NCBI GenBank assembly: GCA_029449235.1
Contig: JANATG010000016.1
Coordinates: 744,001 to 808,000 of the forward strand
Direction of reading: 5' to 3'
DNA length: 64,000 bases
Origin: Linnemannia schmuckeri
Lineage: Eukaryota; Mortierellomycota; Mortierellomycetes; Mortierellales; Mortierellaceae
The position numbers were made by a program, and so were the translations under genes. A model generated the notes under the pieces. It did not search any database. It had not been told where the DNA came from and was given only the letters and a program-made list of their open reading frames with translations. This document shows positions 8,688 through 20,942 of the stretch, piece after piece (the first letter of the stretch is position 1; the number at the start of each line of letters is the position of its first letter).

Positions 8688-10734
8688 ATGCTCAATAACC
8701 TAGGTAGTCCTATTACTCTAGGACGCAAGAAAGGAAAGACAAAGGCGTACACCATAGCTGACAAGGCCAAGTTTCTGGAAATATACAATCAGCAGCGCGC
8801 TAGCAACCCTTTCATTAAACTTGCCCCGATTGCAAAACTATGCGGCATGAAGCTATCCACGGCAATAAGTATCCTCAAAAATCAAACCGAAATCAACCAC
8901 GACATGAGGACCCTCCCAGTTCAAGCGACCAAGAACATTGTGCGCAAGAAGCAGCGACCTATGGCAGTTACGGAAAAGGCTCTTTTCAATTGGTTTGAAC
9001 GGGAAAGAAAGAATGGTAAGGCAAGCGGGCTCATCTTTTGAATGCAACTCTTCAGATATGTTTTGCAGCCGGCCACTAACTTTTTTCATAGGCTTTTCTG
9101 TCAGCGGTGCTCGACTGCAAGGAACAGCTATTGTGATATGGAGAGATCTTAGGAAGAACTTCCGTCCTCATCACCCTTCGATCCAGTTCAAGTCCTCTTC
9201 TGGATGGCTTTACAATTTCAAGAAACGACATGGAATGAAGAAATTTACATCACACGGTGAAAGCGGTTCCGTCGACCTTGAAACCTGGCAAGCTCGCATC
9301 AAGGAGATCAGCCAGATTCTTGCAGACTTTCAGCTTGAGGACATCTATAACTGTGACGAAACTGGATTGTTTCTCAAAGCACAGTCCAACAAGTCCATTG
9401 ATCTGGGTCCTGTTCGCGGTAGAAAACTCATCCGTGATGCTCGCGTTTCCATTTTGCTTTGTAGCAATGCCACGGGTTCAGATAAGCGCAAGCCGTTTAT
9501 TCTTTGTACGTTATCTGTTGTCTGCATTCGCCTACTGTCTTCTCAATATTTTTTTCTATGTGCACTAACAGTTTTCTATTTCTTTTATTTTTTTATTCTA
9601 CAATTTTAGCATCTCACAAGCCAAGAGAATTGTCTGACGAGACGATGCAGAATCGATTTCAACTTCGAATGCAGCGGCTATATGAACGTTGAACAATTCA
9701 CACCTTGGCTCCTAGCGCTTGATCGGGAAATGGAGGAGAACCAGCGCAAGATTGCACTGCTCATTGACAGTGTACCAGGACACCGTTCTGCCGACTCGAT
9801 TGCCCTACGCAACATCACCATCATCCAACTTCCTCCTGGAACAACATCGGTGACACAACCTTTGGATGCCGGCGCAATTCGATCGTTCAAGGCTAATTAC
9901 AGTCTGGAGATGATTGAGCTTTGCGTTCGCATTCAGCAGTATGTCAAGCAGAATTCACGGTCCAAAAAACAAGTGCCAAATGGACTATTATGGACATGTA
10001 TTCTAAACGCATGGAATCTGGTGACAGCTGAGTGCATTTGTAACTCTTTCGCTCAAGTGCCTGTGATGCCTCCGAAGCACAAGAAGAGTCTGCTGGAGCT
10101 TGGGGTCAATACCAAGGCCGATCAAATAGAGCAACTCCAGGAGATGCTCAAGCAAAAATTTGGACCTGATCAGGACCTTATAGCCGATCAGAAGGACTTT
10201 ACAGTCCTCCATTATCTCTACATGATCGAGTCTGAAGGCCCTTCTCAGTCCATTTCGGAATCCATCAACCAAGTGCTGCAACTGGAGGAATTTCAGCATC
10301 TCTTTATACCTCCGCAGGACAGGGACAGTATTGATGAAGAACTTCTCGATGATGTAAAGCAGGAGCAGGTGGAGGAGCAGGAACAGGAACAGGAACAGGC
10401 GAAGGAGCAGGAGGACGATGAGGATGATCCTTCGGATGTTGACTACGAGGATCCAAGCTTTGGTAATGAAGATCACTCGGTAAATACCATTGATCTTCGC
10501 AGCCGCTCCGTCACTAGGAATATAGACGAAGGATTCTCGCCTGCACCCTCAAGTTCAGACAGAGACGAAATCATGACCCATGCAGATGTCAACTTGACCC
10601 GCTTTCGGGAGCTAGGCGAAGCTGCGATGAGGGGAGAAGCAAAGGAGGATACGATGGCCCATTATTTTGCTCTCATGCGTAGTTTGGAGGCTTTCGTCGA
10701 GCGTTATGATCTGGAGACAGCAGATGATGGTTAA
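8688..10734 (+). CDS. pogo-type transposase with one apparent frameshift
   Basis: Exons read as 8688-9015, 9092-9505 and 9610-10734. The N-terminal part has the CENP-B/Tc5-like helix-turn-helix DNA-binding region (KAYTIADKAKFLEIYNQ and WFERERKNG, then VSGARLQGTA after intron 1). The DDE_1 catalytic region shows NCDETGLF, LLIDSVPGHRSAD and TTSVTQPLDAGAIRSFKANY, giving three Asp with about 32 residues between the last two. The C-terminus is very acidic (EQEQEQEQAKEQEDDEDD). Intron 1 has a CTAAC branch point. Intron 2 (GTACGT to TTTTAG) joins in the frame that yields SHKPRELSDETM, but the rest (from MNVEQFTPWLL at 9682) is in another frame, so a one-base shift near 9650 is likely. Unless a different splice is used, this copy is inactive. 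Confidence 0.85.
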
Positions 10735-10756
10735 CCATGTAGTGGCACTATAATTC

Positions 10757-10856
10757 TCGTTAATATATTTTTTCAAGAATGAATTAAATAGAATACTTTT
10801 TTTTGCACGACCCTCGATAAGATGTAGTAACGCTTCATATTATCGAGGGAAGAGTG
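10757..10856 (-). repeat. Right terminal inverted repeat
   Basis: Mirror copy of the left repeat. It keeps the inner palindrome arms at 10811-10820 and 10840-10849. Confidence 0.95.
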
Positions 10857-11882
10857 TACAAAAAAAAAATATTTGGTATGTAGCTTTTCACTATCTAATG
10901 GTTTCCTTGATATTATAAAATTGTATATGAAAAAAGCAGGGATGAAAGGGAAAAGACGCGTGTTTGCTTGTGCCAAAGAAAGAGCAAAAAAATAAGAAGA
11001 CGATGCAACCTGGACGACCAGCTTAGAGAAAATGAGTGGCACCTGGTTTTTGGTGGCGATTTTGGATGGTGCTATTTTTACGTGGCGCTGAAGGAAGCAT
11101 ACACAAGGGGTGTAATCCTGCATTAAGCGCAGTCTGTGACAAGGCGGTAGGGTTCAATTTTTTACAGGTGAGGGCCAGTCTTAATTCACTTTGAGGGAGG
11201 GAGGGAGTTGAGAGCACCAGAGAGAGAAGATGGGAGGGGAGGGAAGGCTCACTTGTCAAAATGGAGTAAAAAGAGCAACGCCCAGTGCAATTTCATTTGA
11301 ATTACTTGCATATGCGCAAAGGAATAAAAGAGGGCGGCGAGCTGTCTAGGGGCTGAATCGGCAACAGGGGGGCAAAGGAAGAAGAGGAATAATGAAAGGA
11401 GGGAAGGGGGCCTCGTCCGACATATTTGTACTGCTGCTGCTAATTTCTCGGAGAGAGAAAAAAAAAAAGACATTCTCCTTCCTCTTCTCCTTTTTGTTTT
11501 CACACTCTCAGTCCCTCACTCGCTTTCACTCACCTTCGCTTCCACTCGCACTCACACTTGCACTCTTCTCCACCCTCATCTCTCTCACTCGCGCCCAAAC
11601 CACAACCCTGCACTCTCCTCCTCCTCGTCATTCTACATTCATTTATTCTTCACTCACTCATTCGTTCTTCGTCCACTCGCTCATTCTTCACTCACTCACT
11701 CACTCACTCCTTCTTCACTTATTCATTCATTCTTCACTCACTCCTTCATTCAATCATTCACTCTCTCATCCATCCATACGCCCACTCTCTCCTCCTCTCG
11801 ATCAACCTTTCCCTTCTCCCGCTCGGCCCACTTGCATAGGGAGGGCATTCTGTTTTCTTAATTCCACATATCAACAGCCGAC
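10857..11882. other. Intergenic region and pyrimidine-rich leader
   Basis: No gene in 10857-11460. From about 11465 to 11830 the plus strand becomes an almost pure C/T/A tract with CACTCACT and CATTCATT repeats, running up to the first exon of the MAPK phosphatase. Such tracts recur before several genes in this window and probably form transcript leaders. Confidence 0.6.
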
Positions 11883-14800
11883 ATGACCTCGTCTCTTCAA
11901 AGCGCTCTCTGCTGTTGGTCTTCCTCGCAGCAGAGTCCCGTCGACGATCGCCCCTCTTCCCCGTCTTCTCCAGACTCGCCTTATAGTGCCTCTGCAGCCG
12001 AGTGTACCTGTTACCTCTTCAACAACAGCAACAGCCGCCTTCCACTAGAAAAGACCATTAACAAAAACAATAACACTGCACAGTCATTGCCCTGTCGCTA
12101 TCATGACCGGCGCCATCTACCATGTAAGCGCCATCTCCTTATATGTTTTCTCTGTGAGATAAAAATGTTTTTGAACATTGTGAACTCTGTGTGTATATGT
12201 GTGTAGACTATGCCTCCATTTGTGCCCTATGTCCTTTTCTTTCCCTCCACTTTCCTTGCACTTTTCTATTTTTGCGTATCGAATGTTTATTTACAGCCGT
12301 GTGGTTTTGTTCCTCTCTCGTTTGGTGTCTAAATTTAAATACATCGATCCCCACTACTGTAGTAACCAGCCCCAACTGTTTACTGTAGTTCGTTCTGCCC
12401 TGCCTTGTTTTCTTAAAAAAAGTAACCAGCCACAATTCATTTATTCTTTGGTGTCAATGACATGACACAGTTGTAAGGCATACGGCAAGACTAAGGGTGT
12501 TGGTTTGGTGGCTAACAATAGCTAGTTACATATTCGCTTTTGATTTTTTTTCTCTCCCCGCCAACCAGCCAACAGTCAACAGTCAGCCAAAAAAAAAAAA
12601 AAAAAAAAAAAGCGGTGCAGTCGAATGTCTATTTCTGGCATTTTTCATTCAGATTGCGCTTGGTTTGGTTGGCTGACACAAACAAAGCAAAAAAAAAAAA
12701 AAAAAGCAGCGGGAACCCTTTTCATGACTGTACACACACTCGTTGAATATTATCCTTCTTCTGGTCCTCTCAATCCCTTCCTTGCCGATCTCATTCTTTC
12801 TTACCTTTTCTTCTTCTTTTTCTTTTTCTTGCTCTCTGCTCTTTCTTCTCCACCATCATTCTTATTCCTTTTATTCCCGCTTCTGCATACTCCTTCTCCT
12901 TCTCAACCACTCCACTCCTTGCCTACTACCTATATTCACAATGCGCTCTTTCCCTCTTCCCCTAGTCGACGAAAAGATCAGGCAACCAAAGCACATCCGC
13001 CAAGGCTCATCCTCACCAACACGGACTTGGCCCCGTTCAAGTCATGTCAAGGACGTCCTCGCCAAAAAGACAACCGCCCCCTCTGCTCTCGATGTCATTT
13101 CGCCCTACAACTCCACCACCTTCATGCTTACCCCTCCCTCTGCATATCTCTACAATGGCTCCTCGCAATATCATCACCATTACAGCCCTTCTTCCACAAA
13201 CAGTCCAACCAATGCCTCCACTATCAACAATAGCCGAGGCAAATCACCCTCCAAGCGATTTTCGCTCCAAAAGTACTACTACGGCCGGAATACAATGTCA
13301 ATGTCAGCAACAAGGATATCGCCTTCAAGGTCGCCCTCCAGGACGCCCTCGCCCCCTCCCTCTTTGGCGACAAAACCAATGACCACCCCATTACCAACAA
13401 CACATTCTCTCTCCACATCGCTATCCCATCTCACACCGGCTTCGTCCTCACTCTCCTTCTGGCCCTCATCCTCCGCTGTTTCTACCCCAGCCACGATCCC
13501 AGAGACAACCGCATCAACGTCAGGATATCAAGGAACACCATTATTATCATTAGCCACAGAAGAGGCATCATCTTCTCGCATGCAGCAGCAAGAATCGAAT
13601 GCAGGTTCATTATCGACTCTTGTCTCTACCTCCATCTCTACCGCATCCACCACGTCTGCCACACCTGTCAATATCAAAACCATCAATACCCTTCACATCG
13701 CAACAACAAATCTACCATCCAATCAGGACATGGCTCCCTTACGACATCTCTCACCACCCATTTTACAAACCATTATGGCCACCCCTACTTCTCCATTAAT
13801 ACCTTCCTTACCGCTCTCGACCTCTCCTCCGTCCGATCCAGACACATTTCTTCCTCACTCCAAGCCCGCCTTGACTCCTTTGATTCCCTTGACAACAGCA
13901 TATCCCTCCCCCTCATCACCATCATTTGCTTCATCCCTGTGCACGCCCAATGCCAGCAGGATATCCTCCCCCGAGCCATCCGACTCCATTCCTTTCCCGG
14001 CTTCGAGGCTTACTCCGGCCAAGCTGGCCCATCTCCTGGACCAATCCCAACAAGAGTCTCTCCGTGCTGGTTCACGGCGACCCCTCATTTTGGACCTGAG
14101 ACCCCACCCCGACTTTTACCCTATCTCCATCGCCCACTCTATCAACATCAATCTACCCACCCTCTTGATGAGACGGTACCGACGTGGCGTCGCTGTTACA
14201 TCGTTTGCGTTGGAGTCTTTTATCACGATCCCTTCGGACAAGGACGTGTATCATCAGATCTTGGATAGCTGGAAAAGCTCGGTGACCGAATCAGAGGAGC
14301 CCCATGATGTGATTGTTCTGGACCAGGATATGAAGGCTGGTGACGAAGAGCATGGCCGTTCAGCAACCGCCGCCTGGACGCTTCTTAACGTCTTGGAGCG
14401 CGGTGGGAGTCAAAGTGATTTTGACGGCGTTAGCACACGCATGTGGTTTCTCGAGGGCGGTTTCGACGCTTTTCAATCCTGGGATGCCAGTGAAAAGTTT
14501 TTGGTCCGCGCAGGAGGATTTCAACACAGATCCTCACCTTGCCTGAAGCCTTGCACTAGCGCTCAGGCCGATCAAGACGTCGAAATGACCCTGGCAGTCC
14601 CTGGCGGTTCAGTGTCTGCACCGGTTTCAAGGAGGCCCTCCCTGGCTATCGATACAACGGTGGCATTTGCACCCAAGCAAAAAACGCCTGTAAGGAGGGA
14701 GAGCTTATTCTCGCTTAATACCAAGGCGCTTCAGCGACCCACCGGTCTCTCTCGCTCTCAGACCGTCAACCTTAAGCCATTAGCGATCTCCACTCAGCCA

Positions 14801-15957
14801 GCCGCCTCATTGTCCATTCATATTCCGCAGACGCCCTCATCTGCCCATCCTCATCAGCAACAGCCATCCATGACGGCCGCTTGGCTGACCGTTCCGTCTA
14901 CCATCCCTGCACCGGCGCTCTCTCCAGCAATGTCGATGGTCAGCAATTGCTCGATGGAGATTGCTCACTCTGCCTCAACGGACCATACATCCAGCTGGTC
15001 TGCCGACTCAGGCTCTATGAATGGTTCAGGTCATTTCCTTCCATCGTGCGCCAACAACAATCTGGGCTTGAATCTCAACAGCAAACGCTCCGTTTCATCC
15101 TTGTTGACCATCAATTCCTTGCACGCGTCCGCGTCTTGTGCTTCGGCGAGCATCTTGGAGGAGGACGACGAGGAGCTTGGCCAGTACGGATCTCGACCCA
15201 TGGCCAACCAGATGTTCAATGACAGAGAAGACATTTACAGCCACCAAAACCAACGCCGACACCAGAAGTACCAGCATCATGACGGCGATTCCTTCCAATA
15301 CGCGTCAGATTACTCCTACCAGTCTCATCAGGACCCCAGTGACTGTATCGAGGAAAACCAGGATAACGAGCAGGAGATCTCATGCATTCTTCCAGGCTTT
15401 CTGTACTTGGGTCCCGAGATTGTCACCAATGACCAGGTGGAGGAACTGGACCGACTGGGTGTCAAACGCATCTTGAATATGGCTACCGAATGTGAAGACG
15501 TACTGGTTGCTCATCGTCCTGGCATGGAGTACCATAAGATCGGCGTTTACGACAATGTTGAAGCCGACGTCTCCGCTGGGTTAATACAGGCCGTTGATAT
15601 CATTGGTAAGTTACATTGCCAGGCTTCTATTGCCGAAATTCAATATACGCGCTTCGGGATTTTGCCATTTCTAACGTATACGACTGTCTGTTTTTCCCTT
15701 ACTCACACATAGCTGCCTCCAAGGACTCTGCCATTTATGTTCACTGCAAGGCTGGCAAGTCTCGATCGGTCACTGCAACGATCGCTTATTTGATCTCCCA
15801 TCTCCAGTGGCCCCTGAACAAGGCCTACCAACATGTACTTACAAACCGCCCATGCATGTGCCCCAACCTTGGGTTCGTTGCCGAATTGATTGAAATGGAG
15901 AAGCACATCCTGGGAGCCGATCATGCTCGCGGTCTTCAGCTTCACCAGCTCAGCTAA
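11883..15957 (+). CDS. MAP-kinase phosphatase (rhodanese-like/KIM plus dual-specificity phosphatase)
   Basis: Proposed exons 11883-12123, 12966-15605 and 15713-15957, giving 1041 residues. The long middle part is Ser/Thr/Pro-rich. A rhodanese-like domain at about residues 425-590 contains LLMRRYRRGVAVTSFALESF, the basic kinase-interaction motif of MAPK phosphatases. The dual-specificity phosphatase domain (about 885-1035) starts ILPGFLYLGPEIV and carries the active site HCKAGKSRS with Cys972. It should dephosphorylate Thr and Tyr of MAP kinases. The last intron (GTAAGT to ACATAG, with a CTAAC branch point) is clear. The first exon is inferred: GTAAGC at 12124 joins in frame to an acceptor after a strong pyrimidine tract at 12965. 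If it is wrong, the protein starts at ATG 12941 and has 969 residues. Confidence 0.88.
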
Positions 15958-17112
15958 AGGACGCCTTTTTATCATACTATAAGGATCACCATAACACAAA
16001 CGCAACGCCACCCGACTTGTTCTGCCGCATACGACTACATACTATGACAGCAAATCCACGATCCGGGATATCTCCAATTTGAACGAACAGCCTTTCTTTT
16101 TGCAGCCACTCCACCGCAACATACGTCCCATTGGACCTCTCAGAAACGACATACAGAAATGGAGGAACTCTTTTTGTATATAATACCCTTCCACTCACTC
16201 ACCATGCCCCTCTCACGATTACATGAACTACAGCTATGACCGCCACGACCATGACCACGACCAACAACGACCATCTCACTACAACAAATAAACGAATTAG
16301 AAAAAAGATAAAGATCAGATGGTTGTCATGTTAGTGTGAGCCACGGAGACGATCTTGTCGGAGCATCCTGGAAACACAAACCGTAAGGCCGCAGAGAGAA
16401 AAGATTACAAGGTGGCTGCAGGCAGAGACATGCACGCACACGCCACTGCTTATTTTTTTTCCTCCTTGTGCGAACATGACTATGTTTGTGTGATATTTTT
16501 GGCGCGTGGTTCGTGTGCCCCTAAGTTGCATACACCCCTGACATCTGACTGACTGACCACCCGCCCACCCCTTTTCCTTTCTCTGTACCTCTTTCCTTCC
16601 TTTACTTTCCTTTCCTCCCAGTCACCGCTCGCTTCTTTTCTTTCGCATCCTGCATTCATTCATTTCTCTCATTTCGTCGCACGCATGGTGGCATCTTTAA
16701 TCTAATCTCGAACAGTCCTCTGCTCTTCACAACCCTTTTTATTGTCTTTTTTTATCTTTACAAGCAAGGATGGCAACAGGCAAGGAGTAGCACAATCCGC
16801 ATATCCTCTTTTCCTTCCGTCAAAGAACTTTCTCTCTGTCTGCACCCGCTGCTATCCCGACTGCTTGTTTCGTAGTATTGTCTGCGTGCTAATGCTTTAC
16901 AGATTCTTTCAACAATGAAATGAATAGATCTTCAGCGACCAGACACCTTTCGGCCAAGTCTCACGACAAATGACAGCATATCGCCACTACCACCACCACC
17001 ACAGCAACAACAACAGCAACAGAAGCAGCAAAGTAGTCTACACCACAAACCGTCTGCAGCTTCCATCAGCTCCTTGTGCTCAACCAGCTCAAATACAACA
17101 AATCAAACATTC
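15958..17112. other. Intergenic region and uncertain 5' end of the PA14 gene
   Basis: 15958-16900 shows no gene; a pyrimidine-rich stretch lies at 16560-16680. From 16924 the reading frame of the PA14 protein is already open and encodes PPPPQQQQQQQ, so its true start may lie in an unseen upstream exon. ATGs at 16915, 16920 and 16970 open short upstream frames in other phases. Confidence 0.5.
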
Positions 17113-20100
17113 ATGTCCACACTCTCCTTCAGCACCGTTACTGGGCGACATTCAAGAACAGCGACACAGGAGGAGCTTTTGCACCGAGATGAATCATCTA
17201 CTATAGACGCAGACCGCGGTGACGACAACTGTTCTGTCTATGACCACGAGGATCTTGACTCTTTGGATTTAAACATGCTAACCCCTCGGGAGCACGAACA
17301 TCGGACAGATCCTTTCGACAATCATCCAGCTTCACCTTCCTTGTCTTCCTGCTTACCGAAACAGACAACAGCAGCAGGGGATACATCTCGACAGTGTCCG
17401 CAAGGATATCATCGCTATCAATCATCCCAATCTTCAATCGCCAGCTACAAACGACATGTCAAGTCAGCAAGTCAAATCAGCAGCGGGGTTGTCACCGTCA
17501 AAGGGATGAGTGCTTTGACAAATGCTCAGCAGCACTCCATCGACTCATCTGCTTCTTCTCCGTCATCGCCCTCGGCCCTGTCAATATCGTCCAGGAGAAA
17601 CTCGTCTTCATCTTCAGCATCGCGTCAGCAGCAGGGAGCTGAGGAGATGATGATGTTTGCGTCACCCGACTACCGGAAGAGTCTGGCCATGAGTGTTCAG
17701 AGCGATGCCGCAGTGGATGTCTCTGGTGGTCATTCGGCTCGAGGATCCTCTGTCTTTGTCTCCGATGCTCCACAGTATTCCAATCTACTCCGAGATGCGA
17801 CGTGGATGATCGAGCAACAGCACTTACAGGACGGTAACGTTGCATCATCACATAACCGTGTCAGCCATTCTTCTGAAGACAGTCAGAAGGCATCGTCCGT
17901 TATCAACAAAGGGTCTGGTGAATATGTCTCCTCCCTGTCTTCAACAGTAACCTCTAGTGCTGGAACAACACGGTACGCCATCAACCCTTCTCCTTCAGAG
18001 GCAGGACCGGCGAACGCACCCACTCCCAGTTCAAGTATCAAAGGAACTATGACAAGATCTCGGTCGAGGCGATTTTCCGCACCTGGTAGTCAATACTCGG
18101 GACATGGATCAATTTCATCAATTTCCAGGTCGTCAGTTCTATCCTCTTCTACCTATGAGCCACTAGCAACGCCCTCAAGTACGTCAGGCCAGGAAATTTT
18201 GTCATCCTCAAACGCATCCGGTGCGAGAGCACCTCAGGCAGTGAGTTTAGAGCAAACAGACTCTCTGTCGTCGCGGCAAGACATCGACACCAGTAGCAGC
18301 GAAGAGGATGACTTTCAGGATCGGCACGATCGAGAAACAGATTGTCGGAGAAAGCATACCATTCAACCTTTACAGCACCATCCAACGATGCAGCCGTTCC
18401 TATCTTCCAACAATCGCAGCTCCATAGGAATGGGAGGAGGAGACCCCGCTGGCTCTTCAACCAATCCTTCATCAACACTGGCAAACTCAATCTCGTCCAA
18501 CCAGCCTCAGCTCCAACGGGACTATCGACCGGGTGTTGTGTTTGAGTATTATGAGGGTGAGTGGGACTGGCTCCCCAACTTTGACGAGATGCGCCCGGAC
18601 CATGTGGGAATCGTTGGAAACTTTATGATCGATGACACTACTGAACGGGATCTCTTTCGACCACAGGTCTACACCGGCCCTGCAGGAAAGAGAATTAATG
18701 GGTTTGGGATGGATAGACATGGACCCGCTGAATATCAGCCCCGCCGGCCCTACAAGGAGTCTGGCAATTTTGCGGTCCGGTTCACAACCCACATGGACAT
18801 TATGCAAGACGGCGTCTATTCTTTCTGGCTATCGTCGAATGATGGATCAGTGCTTTATATTTCGAACACTCTGGTTGTCGAGAATGATGGGATGCATTAC
18901 TCGACGGAGGCGGAAGGTAGGATTTTACTGCAGGCGGGTAGACACCCGATGACGGTTGAATTCTTTCACAGAAATGGAAAGATGTTGGAAGGGTTTCGAT
19001 CGACCGGTCCTTCCTTGGTCGTCAGTTTCCGAGCTCCTGGTCCTGTTTGGTCTTTTGGACTCAAAGCGGGACCTAAACGTATCGTAAAATCTTCAAATTT
19101 GTTTTACGATCATGGAGGTAAGAGAGCGCCACAAACTCTTTGGATAGAATCTGCTGTACAAAAGGAGCCGGTTGTTGTTTCTCTGATAATTGGCTAATTA
19201 TATGTGATGGTTTACCTATGCAATCATTCTAGACATCCGAATGAGAAATCTTCTGAGCGAGTACGGTACGGATGACGATTTATCGATGATGTCGGAACGA
19301 GAAAGCGCGTGTTTGTCTCCAACAGAGTCCAGGCGGTCATATGGGGGATTTGGGCAGGATTGGCGACAAGCGAGCAGCGGACACAATCAGTATCAACAGT
19401 CGCAACAGGGACAATCATCGAGGCATCGTGTGATGAGTGGAGATATGGGTCAGATGCAGCTCTCGACACGCGAGCTGCAGGTCCAGATGGAAAATGCAAA
19501 GACGACGATCAAGGATCTTGAGCAGGTTAGTAACAGCGTACTTGTTATATCTCAGAAGCAAATTCTAGACCCCATTTGCCCTCATTTTCGAGCGCCATGT
19601 TGACCAGCACTAGAAAATGCAGTTGCGTTTTGCTAATCACGCGTGTTCTCTATGTTGTATCCCACAAATCAAAAATCAAAAAAATTTTGTCGTCAGATTA
19701 TCCGTGATCAAGCAGAGGATCATAAGAAAAAAATGCGGGCGCTGTATAGTATTCTTCAGGATACTCAGGGGCAGGTGGATCGACTGGTGAGCGGGATCAA
19801 GGAAGCCACGCTGTTCGAAAAGCCTAGAACAACCATCCATCCGAGCCATCATAGTAACCCAGCGTGGCGCAACACCGTCGTCTCGATCTACGTAGACGCC
19901 GAAGAAGACTATCCATGTCAGGAAGGGGATACTGACGGGAAAAAAGTCGATGATGAATCTCAGTCAGAGGTATATATCCGTCATGGTCGTTGTGTATTGA
20001 GACTTTCTGAAATAACACCGTCCTTTCAAAACACGAACTGGTCAATTCATGAAGTCTGAAAGTACTAACGTTTGAATCTATCCATAATTTTAGACTACAC

Positions 20101-20475
20101 CGGAAGCAGATGAAGTTTTAGGGAAGCACCTCTCTGATTTGGAAAAACTAAAACAGGTAAAGGAAAGACATTATTGTTGTAGGCCAGGGGCAGGCACATA
20201 GTCGAGCGGTCATTGGGTGTAAAAGAAGGTTTTCTAACACGTCATTCTCTCATTTTTACTGTTTTCTTGAACACTGTCGCCTTTTACATTAGCTCTACTT
20301 CTTTTCGATGGCACTCTCTGTCAAGATGAACAGAGAAATGATGGGCAAGGCGACATCAGAATACACTTCAACGAGTGTCCAAAAGCTTTATGAGGATTGC
20401 GCCATTCACTCCCGGGTCCCTGTCGAAGGATGGCCTGGCTTTGTGAGCCGACACTTTGCAAGACGACCTCATTAA
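17113..20475 (+). CDS. PA14-domain protein with C-terminal coiled coil
   Basis: Exons 17113-19117, 19233-19525, 19697-19969, 20094-20156 and 20293-20475 give 938 residues from the first in-frame ATG; all junctions are GT-AG and keep frame. Residues 1-470 are Ser-rich and disordered. A PA14 domain spans about 475-645 (VFEYYEGEWDWLPNFDEM through FWLSSNDGSVLYISNTLVV to GRHPMTVEFFHRNG). PA14 is a carbohydrate- or ligand-binding beta-barrel, usually in secreted proteins or adhesins. After it comes a Gln/Ser linker, a helical coiled coil (TRELQVQMENAKTTIKDLEQ, then DHKKKMRALYSILQDTQGQV) and a helical tail. No signal peptide or membrane segment is seen, so an intracellular location is inferred, odd for PA14. 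The open frame continues upstream to 16924, so the N-terminus may be longer. Confidence 0.85.
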
Positions 20476-20942
20476 AAAAATCAAACACCTCCTTTACGCG
20501 AAAATAATACTCCCCTTAGTCAACGCGTAATGTCTCACACCACGACGCGTCTGTTTGCCTCCATCGCATTTCTTTTTCGTAATACCCCGATCTCCCATCA
20601 GATCGTGGTAGTATCCATGTATCTCGATGATCTCCATTTTCAATCACTCGGCTGCTATCATCATGGCATTCCCGTCTTGCTCGTGCTTTTCTCAGCCACG
20701 ACTCTGCTATAATATTCTTCTCGTTTCCTCTTTTCTACTTTCCTTTTTCTCCTCATTCAACCATAAAAAGCTCAGCGATTGATTCCACTTTGACTACTCC
20801 TATTCACATCCCTTCACACTCCAGGACTACCACCCGCGTCTGTCTCATTAACGCAACCCCATTGCTTCAACCCCACTCCATACACTCCTTATCTCCAGTC
20901 TCTAACACCACCACAACACCATCCCCAATAACTATCACTACC
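20476..20942. other. Promoter region of the promethin-like gene
   Basis: Non-coding; pyrimidine-rich from about 20700, consistent with a leader. No clear TATA box. Confidence 0.5.

Larger units (their letters stand above)
8286..10856 (+). mobile_element. pogo/Tigger-type DNA transposon (Tc1/mariner superfamily)
   Basis: A 2571-base element bounded by 100-base terminal inverted repeats that differ at only three positions. Both ends are flanked by TA, the target duplicated by this superfamily. The element encodes a transposase with N-terminal helix-turn-helix region and DDD catalytic pattern. The near-identical repeats point to a recent insertion. The flanks read TGTA before the left end and TACA after the right end, so the symmetry extends four bases beyond the TA-defined ends and the exact boundary is uncertain by that much. 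Confidence 0.9.

Noticed and set aside
11392..11886. 164-codon ORF rich in Ser, His and Leu
   Set aside because: Direct translation of the CACT/CATT repeat leader.
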